In this document: positions 52,401 to 63,100 of the stretch, piece after piece
How the letters are laid out: each line of letters starts with the position of its first letter
How positions within the stretch are numbered: position 1 is the stretch's first letter
The notes under the pieces: model-generated
The model's input: only the letters and a program-made list of their open reading frames with translations
The model's database searches: none
Told to the model about the DNA's origin: nothing
Assembly (NCBI GenBank): GCA_024305405.1
Contig: JAKNDB010000105.1
Coordinates: 496,001 to 560,000, forward strand
Length of the DNA: 64,000 bases
DNA from: Dirofilaria immitis
Lineage: Eukaryota; Nematoda; Chromadorea; Rhabditida; Onchocercidae
Direction of reading: 5' to 3'
Translations under genes and position numbers: made by a program

Positions 52401-55250
52401 CAGCTTCATTGTGGGCCACAATCCACTTACTGAGTGAATGAATTTTTGAAAAAATTATGAAAAATATTACTACACCATATAATATATTTTGAATAAAAAA
52501 CCTATTTGAATCGGGACGAAATGCCGGTATCCGCTGTCCCCAATCAAGCTGTCTACTGAGACACCAGGGCTCCTTTTCGTTCAACCAATTTTCCAGATGT
52601 TTTTGCATGTATTTTGGAGTTACAGTAAGCTACAACAGAAAGAAGAAAATTTAACAATCCAAATGAGGAAGTTAGAGGAGATTAAAATTGACACTTCTGA
52701 CTTATCAAATATCATAATCTATTGATTTCAAATTGTACAATTAAATTATGAACAACTAGCATACCAAACCACGTTCAATAGCTCTCAAAGCTATATCATT
52801 CACACTGAGGCAATCCATAAACCATTGTTTCTTGGCCATTGGTTCGATAATGTCACCAGTTCGACTACATACTCTTAGTTGCTGTTCATGATAAGGAATC
52901 GTTCCACCATATTTATCACATGCAATCAGTTTTGTTATTACCTAAATTTGAAATACAATATTATTTATGTCTTTCTGACATTTAAAGATGTTCCAATCAA
53001 ATAAGAGCTACTTTATTTCTAGCTTCAAATCGATTCATTCCATTAAAATCAGCTGCATTTATGAGACACCCAGATTCGTCGACACAAGACCGACTGAAGT
53101 CCTCATCAGATAGCTGATTTGTATGATTCCTAGCAATAGCAAAGTCAGTGAAATTGTGCGCCGGTGTTATTTTTAAAATTCCTAGAAAAAAAGGAAAATC
53201 ACAATTATAACAAAATCCAATCAATAAAGGTAAGAAAATCTAAAAAAAATTTACAATTAAAAATCCATAAATTTAAACAAAATGACAACAAGAACAGTTT
53301 TTCATCCCAATGATGTAATTACTCCAAGCTCAATTTAAAATTTACGAAATTACTGAACATTGCATATTAAAATCGTCAACCTGTGCCTTTATCAATTTTT
53401 ACTGCTGCATCAGCTAAAATAGGTAAAGTACGATCTGGAAGCAAAGGATGTCGAACACGTAAGCCAATATATTTCACATAACGTTCATCACTCGGATTCA
53501 CAGCTAAAGCACAATCAGCAAACAACGTTTCTGGTCTTGTTGTCCCTACTTCTAAATAATTACTGCCAGATAAACTGAAAAGATTTACATAACTATTTTC
53601 GCTAATATAAATCTATTTAATCACAATTATTCTACAAGAAAAAAAACCAATAATTATAACAAAAACAATAAACTTTTAGTATGAAATGAAGTTCTACCTG
53701 TCCCTATCCAGAAGTTCATAACGAATTCGGTGCATAACACCTACTTCGATATATTTTCTTTTTAAACCAGATTCATTGATAGGAAATAATCATTCTTTCC
53801 GACATCTACAATATCGACCTCCTAAAAATGTATTCATTTACAATATTGACCTCCTAAAAATGTATTTATTTATTTATATTCATTTATAGTACTAAATATA
53901 TATATCATACATCAATCTCATATAATGCACTGATTCTGTCCCTTGTGACATTTTTAAAATGTATTGGTTGGAAAGTTATGCAGAAGCAAACCTGATTCGA
54001 AATGGTGCTCCTTAAAGTTGGACACCAGTTAACCATTCTCAAATCGTTGAATATCAAACCATCATTGTACAACTGGCAAAATGCAGCAATAACTGCTTCA
54101 GAAAATCTCTAAAAAGAAAAAAATACAAGAACTGAACTTCAAAATTTATATATGCTTAGGAATATTATTTAATTTGAAGTTATAAATTAAACCGTTTTTC
54201 TTATTCAACGTTTTAGTTGACGATGAATCTTTTATAGTAATATGTTTTATACGTAAATAAATATATAATAATACATAATAATCTTTTATTAATAGCAAAA
54301 TCTAAACTTCTAATGGATGTTGCTGAATAAATATTTCCGGTCTATCCGATGTGTACTCAAAGATTAATCACATTAAAATAAAAAAGTGATCAAGACTAAT
54401 ATATAAATATTTACCAAATCGAAATGAAAGGCAAAAACTCACCTACATCGTCTAATGTGTAATACATATTATGCCAATCAAGTGTTGCACCAAGAGCTTT
54501 CAACTGTTTCGAAATATCAGCCACACGCCTAAAACATGAAATCATAATCAAATTCTATTGAGAAATAAAATTTTAGTTAAATTCATTTTACAAGAAAGGA
54601 AACTGACTTATCTTAGGATATATGATAATCAATAAAACATCTTACTCGTCCTTCCATCGTTGACATAATTCTAGAAAATCCTGCTGCGTGACTTGATGTC
54701 TCCGAAGTTTTTCTTGTTCCATAGCATTCGTTCAACAACTAACTGTGTAGCGATTCCTGCATGATCAAATCCAGGATACCATATTACCTACAAATCATTT
54801 AGTAGAACGAACTATAGAACAAAGATTCCGTAAGAGAATTGAAAATTTATAGTTTTCAAGGAAATATTCATTTCAAATTGAACACAACTAATCAAATCGT
54901 AATTCTACAAATTATCACATACTTTCTGCCCTTGAAGACGACGATATCGACAGATAGCATCTTCCACAGTTACTGTCAAGGCATGACCAAGATGAAGATT
55001 GCCGGTAACATTCGGAGGCGGTAGAATCATTCTTAATCATAATATTTTAAAGAAACTTGATATATCTCATTTGTCAAGCTATAAAATTTATCAGTGAATT
55101 CATATTTGATAAAAGCAATATTATGTAGTTTACATAACACGGAACTTACCGATAAATTCCCGGATCTGATTCTTTTGCTCGCATTGCTGCAGTATGTTCA
55201 ATCCATTTTTCATGATTTTTACTACAGTATCTATATCGAAAGACGGACTC
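49435..55250 (-). CDS. Valyl-tRNA synthetase, probably organellar type
   Basis: About twenty exons, from 55150-55250 through 54923-55031, 54646-54787, 54447-54528, 53992-54108, 53698-53821, 53381-53574, 53012-53181, 52765-52941, 52502-52629, 52293-52429, 52053-52155, 51725-51905, 51443-51628, 51245-51341, 50886-51016, 50513-50697, 50287-50409, 49989-50149 and 49720-49881 to 49435-49512 (TGA). The enzyme charges tRNA-Val. Marks in order: [15 protein letters not shown] (HIGH box), [11 protein letters not shown], the editing-domain [28 protein letters not shown] (KMSKS), [17 protein letters not shown] and a C-terminal Lys/Arg-rich coiled-coil arm. The usual LWWGHRIPA reads LDWGQRIPA. Single-base deficits occur at 54719-54720, 53782-53786, 51770-51774, 51725-51730, 50912-50917, 50684-50689 and 50286-50287. 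The true N-terminus is unresolved: a same-frame ATG upstream (near 55319) is cut off by a stop. The organellar assignment is inference from divergence. Confidence 0.92.
53809..53872. repeat. 32-bp tandem duplication over a splice acceptor
   Basis: A 32-bp unit (caatatcgacctcctaaaaa and onward) occurs twice in tandem. It covers the minus-strand acceptor TTTTTAG and the first bases of the ValRS exon starting at 53821, creating a second acceptor at 53853. Using the distal acceptor would lead to an in-frame stop, so the proximal one is taken as real. Confidence 0.85.
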
Positions 55251-56366
55251 CTGAAATATTAAACTGTTTTTGCGATTCCTTTAATTTTTCGAAAAGTGAA
55301 GTTGAAATTTTAACATGGTAAGCAAATAGCAATACAATTCAATTCATTTATATAGGATAATGAATCTGAATAGGAATGACTCAGTAACCTTTACTCTCCT
55401 GAAATGAAACGTGTTTACCAGTGCAATATGAATACTTCCGCAAATATAAGCAAATATTTCGCCCATAAATCATCGCCATTTCATTTTTATCTAAATGATC
55501 GATAACAGGGAAAGAAAGTAAATGGAGATAACGGTCATTATTGCGTTCAAGTTACTCACATTATGCGAATTGAGACAATCTATAGCAAAACATAGAAATA
55601 AAGATATACATAAGAGCTCTCAGAATTAGAAATGGTATAATATAGTTCATTTCTACCTCTCGAGACAGTAAAAGCATCTAAAGAATTTTTAATAATAATT
55701 TCAAAAAATCTGAGAACTAAAAGAATTAATTACAATGATCAAAAATTGGTCTCGAATTCATGATAGTATTCTATTGACCGAATTATAATTTACAAGCAGA
55801 CTATTCCGTGACAAGGGTAAATAATGATTTTAACGACGTATTTTAGTGCTCTTAGCAAATATATATGTGCCTAACATCGGTTCAGAATAAAATAAGATAA
55901 AACACTAATTTTTTATTGATTTGAAATAATAATAACACTGTGTACATTTACAAAACATAATATGAAGAACGAAAAAGGATTAACAGAAAGTAGCAATGTA
56001 TCATTATGCAGATCAGTAACAATTAATGCAATATCATGAACAAAATATATCTGGAAGAGATTATTCACAAATAATTTTCTAAATTCTCTTCAATTTTTGA
56101 TTAGAATTTTAAATCACAGCTAAACTGTTTCAAAAAAATATTGAATCGTTTTTCAGTGAATTAATTAATGACTATTCAAAATAAAAATTTCGACTACTAA
56201 AACCACTAATTTCATCTTTAAAGTTGGAACACTTTACATATATAAAGTTAGAACATTTTATAAATTAGAACACTTTATAGTTAGAACACTTTAAAGTTAG
56301 AACACTGTAGTATAGCAGCATTAGCAAATACTCTTCCTTGAAAAATTCAAAACAAAAACAAAGCCG
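55251..56366. other. Gap between ValRS and PheRS genes
   Basis: No further gene is recognised. The ValRS N-terminal coding part probably lies in the lower end, near 55250-55320. A plus-strand ORF at 55094-55321 overlaps the ValRS exon on the other strand and is a shadow. The upper end contains a degenerate tandem repeat. Confidence 0.5.
56217..56311. repeat. Degenerate short tandem repeats
   Basis: About five imperfect copies of AAAGTTAGAACACTTTA-like units of roughly 17 bases, some shortened. They begin within 60 bases of the PheRS stop codon, in its likely 3' UTR. Confidence 0.85.
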
Positions 56367-58879
56367 TCACCGTAATACAACGCCATAATTTTCAACTATT
56401 TTTGCCTGATTTTAAAATGAATTTTATTCACCTCTTCTTTCGTAAGAACTTCATCATGGCTTCGGTATACTAAACGATAAGTTTGACTCATTTTTTTCGT
56501 TTTTGGATGCTCGAATGTATCGATTATTTTGACCTAAAGAATTCTATTGGGCAAAAAGATATACGGATGGCAAAAATCAAAATGGTGAAATAAAATATGA
56601 TGAAAAATTACCATCTCAACTAAAACTTATTAACGATAGACTTATATAACTGACCTGCTCAATGAGTTGATCACCTATAGAACGTATTAAATCGTAAGTT
56701 TCAGCAGCCATTTCTTCGGGACCAATATCTTCAGGAAGCCAAAATGATACGTCATAGAATACTTGCGGATGAATACTAATAGGCATATATTTAAAATTCT
56801 CGTTGGGAGATTTTCCAGCAAACTGTGTCAAGAATCCTGAATCACGGCTCCAGAATAATCGGATATCAGGAATCCCGTAGAGAACCTATAAGGAACCAAG
56901 CTGCCATCTCAAGCAAAATATATGTACTAAATTTTAAAATTTTCGAAATACTTCCGCCATTCAGTAAAAATGAATAGCATGTTGTACATTATAATCAGTT
57001 AAGGATTTTTATTTACAAATATCATTTTATAAAAACATGCATGACTTTACCATAGCAAGTCTTTCAAGTCCTAGGCCAAATGCCCAACCGACTTTATCAA
57101 CAACGCCAGCCATTTTCAAAATATTCTGTTCCATAACACCACAGCCGAGGACTTCTATCCATTTATCTTCGCAATAAATTTCAAGTTCAAATGATGGATA
57201 TGTAAATGGGAAATCTGCATTAACCCATCTTATGTCATAATCAGAGCCGAATATATGATGACAGAGAGTCTCCAAAGTTGCCTAAAATGCATCAAAAATG
57301 CTTAGAAAAAAATAAGGGAAGCGCAACATATCTTCAACAACTTCACCTTAAAATTAAACTGATCTAGATGAATAAAACACTTATAACTAATTTTATTCCA
57401 ATTTTAATTAATTATTTAAACCTTTAAATCCTTAATTAAATATTCTGCAACATCCTTCGTATGTTGTTCCTGCTTTTCGGCAGTTCTTTTGTCGTTTACG
57501 AAAAGTGATTTCTGAAAAGTGTTTTACTGATATATCTATTTTCTTTAACGGCAACATTTGAGAAAAGCAGCTATTTCAAGCATAAGATTTTGGCTGCAAA
57601 ATTTGGGTTAAAATTCTACACGTAATTTAAAGAAATAGCATATGACATTTTACCGGATATCGGTTCAATGGATCGTTAAATAACTCAGCAGCGGTAAACA
57701 AGCGCACACCTTCTACTTGGTGAAAACACGGAAAGTGAAGGCTATCGACTGCATCACGCCGATACACGTCACCGATCACAAGAAAGTTATCGAGGCCTAG
57801 AATCTTCAAATGATTAATCTGCACTTAAGTTCTAAAGAAATGGATGGAATTTCGAAAAATAAAATTATAAAATTAAAGTAGTTGAAATGAAAGAAAAAGA
57901 AATTTTAGAAAGGATAAAGCATGAAGAACAGATTGAAATAAGTCAGATTTGGATATATTTTTCTGATAAAAATTTGAAAATTTTACTTTTTACTTAATCA
58001 AAAAAATTTTTGAGACGAACCTTGACTGATCAAGGAGTGCTGATGTGCGGATGTATGTGCTCTCAAACAATAATCTTTGTTAATGTAATAAGTGTCTTGA
58101 ACACTCCGACTAACATGATTCGCAGGTACAAGCAAGGAATCAAAATTATCGAATACAGAAACTGCTCGTGGTTGATTGTCAATCACTGCAAACTGTGGCG
58201 ACATTCCGCCTAAAATTTTACGATGAGATAAAAGATCAGTTAATGATTGGGTTCTGATTATCGTCTGATATTCCCTCTTTATTACTTAAAATGTAATGAG
58301 TGTTTATGAATCCAATAAATAATATGAGCTTAATTTATGTTTATCTTTGCACCAATCACTTTTTCAGCAATCTCAAAATCTACAAATAATTATTAATCGG
58401 AATTTGGCGACTTCACCTTTCATTTGATATTTTCCATAAATGAAATTGACAATGCGTTGTTTGAGCAGAGAGAGCGGATTGTCAACTTCGAAAAGCAAGC
58501 GTCTCTGCAATGTTCGCAATACAGCTGGTGACAAATTCCATTTTTCATCAGGCGATAATGATATTCCTGGAAAAAATCTCATATTAATTTCTTTTCACAT
58601 AAATGACAGAATACCTTAATACTTCGATTTCGCCTCACAGAAACTGCACTACAAATAAGATTCACATATATGATCAACATTTAATAAGCAGACTTCTAAT
58701 TTTAAGGCTTAGAATCTTATAAAATTACAGAAAATTTTAGAAGTTCTTCAAGAATGAGATTTACCATCAAGTTCAAAAATTTTCGGTGGTGAAGGTTGCA
58801 GTTTGGTTGTTTTTATTGTTAGAGAATATGTGAAATTTCTTTTGCTCAAGCACAATAGATATACTGATTTCAAGCGCAT
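56367..58879 (-). CDS. fars-2: Mitochondrial phenylalanyl-tRNA synthetase
   Basis: Eight exons in transcript order: 58765-58879 (ATG), 58417-58566, 58021-58209, 57654-57796, 57422-57511, 57051-57281, 56655-56885 and 56367-56533 (TGA), about 450 residues. This is the monomeric mitochondrial PheRS. It has a basic Ser/Lys/Thr-rich leader ([19 protein letters not shown]), then [26 protein letters not shown], the motif-2 [27 protein letters not shown] and motif-3 [11 protein letters not shown]-terminal ferredoxin-fold anticodon-binding domain follows (DVSFWLPED, then TYRLVYRSH). The end of the last exon needs one extra A in the A5 run (plus-strand T5, 56399-56403); this gives [10 protein letters not shown] and then the TGA. 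As written, the frame stops 11 residues early. A CTTTATTTCTTTAG acceptor ends three bases before the ATG, a good trans-splice site. Confidence 0.94.
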
Positions 58880-59401
58880 TTGCTAAAGAAATAAAGTAAA
58901 GAATCGTTAAGTTCATACTACATTCATTCGAAAAAAAAAAAGTATTGATAAATTCAACGATTATCCCCTCCTACGACACATCAATAGAAAGAAAATGTAG
59001 AGAAAATATATAAACGTATCTGACCAAATACGAAATCTAATGCAACCTTATGCCGTTAGAAGTAACTCCGAGAGACAAACCAAACGCCCACAAAACGAAA
59101 TGCAATGAAATTTTTGTAGACCAAATAGCATCGAACATCTCTCCTTGGCAAATATTCATTAGATATTCCGTGAAACAATCTGCAGATTCTACTCATGATT
59201 TACATATATGGTTAGCAAGCATTTCCTTCAGAAATTTATCCATTGTTGTCATACTTCTTAATGGAAGGAAATGAATCTTTATCGTACTGCACGCTCTTCA
59301 TACGCAATACTGTTTTCTAAATCTGCTCTCTCCATTCCACTTTCTATTAAATGCAAATCGATTGCTAATATATATATAAATGTTAAGTGCAAGCAGTCCT
59401 T
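58880..59401. other. Intergenic region between PheRS and U6
   Basis: No exon is seen. A plus-strand ORF at 59050-59274 has no family similarity. The interval should hold the PheRS promoter and the U6 promoter elements. Confidence 0.5.
59364..59382 (+). promoter_or_regulatory. TATA-like element of U6 gene
   Basis: A TAATATATATATAAA tract lies 20 to 38 bases upstream of the U6 5' end, the position expected for a pol III U6 TATA box. A proximal sequence element could not be identified with confidence. Confidence 0.5.
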
Positions 59402-59504
59402 GTTCATTCCGATGAACATATACTAAAATTGGAACAATACAGAGAAGATTAGCATGGCCCCTGCGCAAGGATGACACGCAAATTCGTGAAGCGTTCCAAA
59501 TTTT
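59402..59504 (+). ncRNA. U6: U6 spliceosomal snRNA
   Basis: About 103 bases match metazoan U6. The 5' stem-loop is GTTCATTCCGATGAAC, followed by CATATACTAAAATTGGAAC. Then come the invariant ACAGAGA box (ATACAGAGAAGATTAGCATG), which pairs with the 5' splice site, and the catalytic AGC region with GCGCAAGGATGACACGCAAATTCGTGAAGCGTTCC forming the internal stem-loop. It ends in a T4 tract, a pol III terminator. Conserved positions look intact, so it is likely functional. The loop of the 5' stem differs slightly from the common GTTCTTCCGAGAAC form but keeps pairing. Confidence 0.97.
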
Positions 59505-60159
59505 CTCATTTTTGTAGAATTGAGTTGATAAAGAGTGTTAAATCTATCCACGCTCCTATACGTTTATTTTTCAAAGCATCGCCGTGTAAATGGACTTGTA
59601 CGACTGACTTAAATTGATCTAATTAAGTGAAAAGAAGGCAATGAACAGGTGATATCAAAATAATTCAAATAGTTTACATTTTTTCGTGTTCATTTTATCA
59701 AGCACTTCGATAAATATTCCTATGTAATACTTTAAAATTTGTTGGTTTCATTTATACTAAAACATGTTTGTGGTACAAAGTATTCAATCGCAAATATCTG
59801 CGATGATAATTCTGCTCGATCCAATAGTTAACCAACAAAGTTTTTTATTTATCATGCGTTTCAAACTTTTCGACAATTAAATTATTTAGACAAAAGTGTA
59901 GTTCACTTTATGACCATCTCAACTTTAACAATGATATTTATTAGAGCATGTAAATATACATCACAACCTTTATATTTCAGATTTAAATTTATGGGCTTCT
60001 AGCATCTTATGATTTCGGCATTTGCATATGTCGTTGCATGAATTTAAATTTAAACTGTCTCATTTCTAGAAGAGCTGCTATTGACATTCGCATTTTATAA
60101 GGTTTTTGCTTTGTTTGTATTGGTAGTAGCGAATCAATCAGGTAAATGTTCTGTAAGTT
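59505..60159. other. Intergenic region before the ASH-domain gene
   Basis: No gene recognised. It should contain the promoter of the plus-strand gene starting at 60160. Confidence 0.5.
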
Positions 60160-63100
60160 ATGAGTTCTTCCTCGTGGGAGATACAGGAGGATTGTTTCGA
60201 TGATGTTGACTCGGAAAATGATGAAAAATTATCCGTTTACGAAGACGATCTGTACGTTGATGGTCAGTTGTATGCTTAATTTTGCTAGCATAGTTTCATT
60301 TTCAATTTATTACTGAAGTATCACTGTATTATATTTTATTTACGATCGAAGTAAAGTAATATCATAATCTTTAGCTGCCATAAAAATTCAAGACTTTTGG
60401 TATAAACTGATATCTTACTAATCCATTTTCAGACCATGCAGTAGAGGAACATCAAAACTCGCATGACGCAACATTTGCAAATCATTTGCCACCGAGACTC
60501 TCTACCATAGCAGAGGAATCGAATATCGGAACAGAAGGTCGGGATTATTTTGTAGGAGTTGCTGTTTTTGAAGGTTTTCCTTTTTTCGAAGAAAAAATTA
60601 TATTATTGATTATAGTTTCTCTTACTTTTTCAGACAATAGTTAATTTAATTTTATATTCTTTCATATCAAGATAATATATCTTTTTATTTATAACATATT
60701 TAAGGGAACGACATAGGTACACGAAGAAATACATATGTTGATTCAGTATTTGGATTTGGCTTACGAAGAGAACTAAGTTGTGAAAATCTGAATATGATAG
60801 AGGAAGTCCATTATTCAGAGGTAGACAAGGCAAGCACTATTGCCTTATTACACACATAATAGACTTATTTATGTTCTTTCTTTGTTGTTTTAATCATAAG
60901 AAAATATGAATTCGTGAATTATCAATAATTTTTTATTTGTCAGATTCAGAACTGTGTAAAATTTTCGAATAATTTCTTTCGTTTTTAACTTTTGGTAAAA
61001 ATGATGAAGTTATATTTGAGAATTCAAGTCAAGTGAGCATTTTATTATCATGAGATAGATTCAATAGTATACTTATCTATATTTTTATTGATACAACTCT
61101 TCCAGTCCTTTACACTACATGAAAATCATGAAATTTACACTTTCTCAAATTTACCTCTCTTCTGCCAATTTTCCACTTTAATGATTTATTTTAATGAAGT
61201 AAGTTAAATTTGATTTCATTTTTTAGGTATTGAGAAGTTACAACGTGACCAGGAATCATTTTATAAATACAATCAGTTAGCACAAGATGATTTTCGTTTT
61301 AACGAACCATGTCTGGAGAAAGAAAATAGTTGGGAGCCATCTATTCCTCATTCGCCTCCACCAACACCAAAAATTTGTGTCGATGAACTTGCTGCTTTTA
61401 GTATGCTTTCTTTATAAATAGAAATTCATAAAATCATTAATATAGTTTTTTTCTGTTAGGATTCTTCGAAGTTTTGATATGGAGTTTGATTCATAACTTA
61501 ATAACATATAAATTGTAGATAATTCTTACCTTGAGCTCTTTTTTGCTGAATGTTTCGGGCATTTAACAGAATTTTATCACAAGTACAGAAAATATACATC
61601 GCAGTATCTAGAAGTGAATGCAATCTCTTTTTCGAATTAAATTAATGTTTGTTAATTAATGCTTGTTAAACTATAATTGAGACTATGCAATAGTCAGTAA
61701 TACGAAGAAAAATAGTTTTATACTGTGACTTGCAAAGAAAAATGCTTTTCATTTTTAAAATTAAAAATTCTATTTTTATTTCAAGACATTACGGATTCTC
61801 ATTTAATACCCGCAATATCGTCAACAACTACAACTCGAAAAGAAGCAAGTCAGGATATTGAAAATGTATCATCGATTACTTCTTCACACATGCGGCACAT
61901 GAAGCGAGGAACGGAATTAGAGCAGAATTCTACCGGACCAAAGATGTCCACACCTAAATGTAAATATTATATGAAATTTTTCACTCATTACAAATTTAAG
62001 GATTAATTAAGTTCTGTGGATTATCAGAGAATTAATGGCCTCGATATGAACCGTTTTTAAAAAAAAAAAAATTTTTCCTAGACTTATCTACAATTTCAGC
62101 TGTTTTCAGGATGCATGGAATAAAATTTATTTATTATATCGAAGAAAATATTCGTCAAAATCATTTGAGCTACTTATATGTTTCAGCAGCGGATACTTCG
62201 CTTCGAGACTTGAGTATAAATTGTATTTCATCAATTTATCCGGAAACATTTTCACCTAAATCAATTCGTGAGATAAATTCAAAATTCTGTGGTCATTTCG
62301 TAATGAGTCGCAGAATATCCAAAGTCGTGGAAGAACCATCGTTGAGTAGCTCTGCTATTGATAGAGTTCTTGAGGTTGCTATTCAAATTAAAGTTTGACT
62401 TGAAATGATGGTATGAATAAAAATCTGTGTATGAAATGCTAGTATGAATATAAATAAAAGGAACACTGTAAAAAGTCCATTACAGAAGGAAAATTTTGAC
62501 AATGATGATGCTCTCGTTGAAGCACTACTACAAGCTAAAACACGCCCTCGCCTGAAGCTAAAGTTTTCTGAAGTAGTTACAGAAGAACGGTCTGGAACAA
62601 ATAGTTTGTTTACATATATGATGTTGTGAGATTTAGATTTTATGCCTGTTGCGCATTCTATTAACTTCTAAATGGTTCTTTCAGTTTATTTTTGTCATAA
62701 ATCAAATATGGAGTAACAAATGAAGGTGTGCTTATTACTTGTTTTAGATCAGATGAATTGTTGTTTAAGAAGATGCGAAGAATCAATTCATACACTGGAC
62801 AGTTTAAATAAAGATTCTAACATTAATGATCATAATCAAATACAAAAGGTTAATTTATACCAACTTCCTTTTTTTTATTCAAATATAAAAATCGCATAAA
62901 CCATCACGTCTGTTATTCTTCTCTACAATCCTGGATTTTGATGAAATTTCACTTTAGCTAATTAATATTAAGTCTCATTATATATAATATTCAAGGTTAG
63001 GATGACAAAACTATAAAATTTAATTTTTTCAGTGATTACCAGACATGACCGTTCAGGCATAACAAATAAAATGAAGAAGCCGAAAACTGTAGAAGAGTTG

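Noticed and set aside
33261..56533. Programmed ribosomal frameshifting in many genes
   Set aside because: All shifts are in the same direction at run lengths one short, in unrelated genes, without slippery-site or pseudoknot context. Assembly error is simpler.
44937..56533. Pseudogene cluster
   Set aside because: Catalytic motifs, splice sites and residues on both sides of each break are conserved, which would not persist in decayed copies.
58010..58213. 67-codon plus-strand ORF
   Set aside because: Antisense to the PheRS exon carrying RAHTSAHQ.
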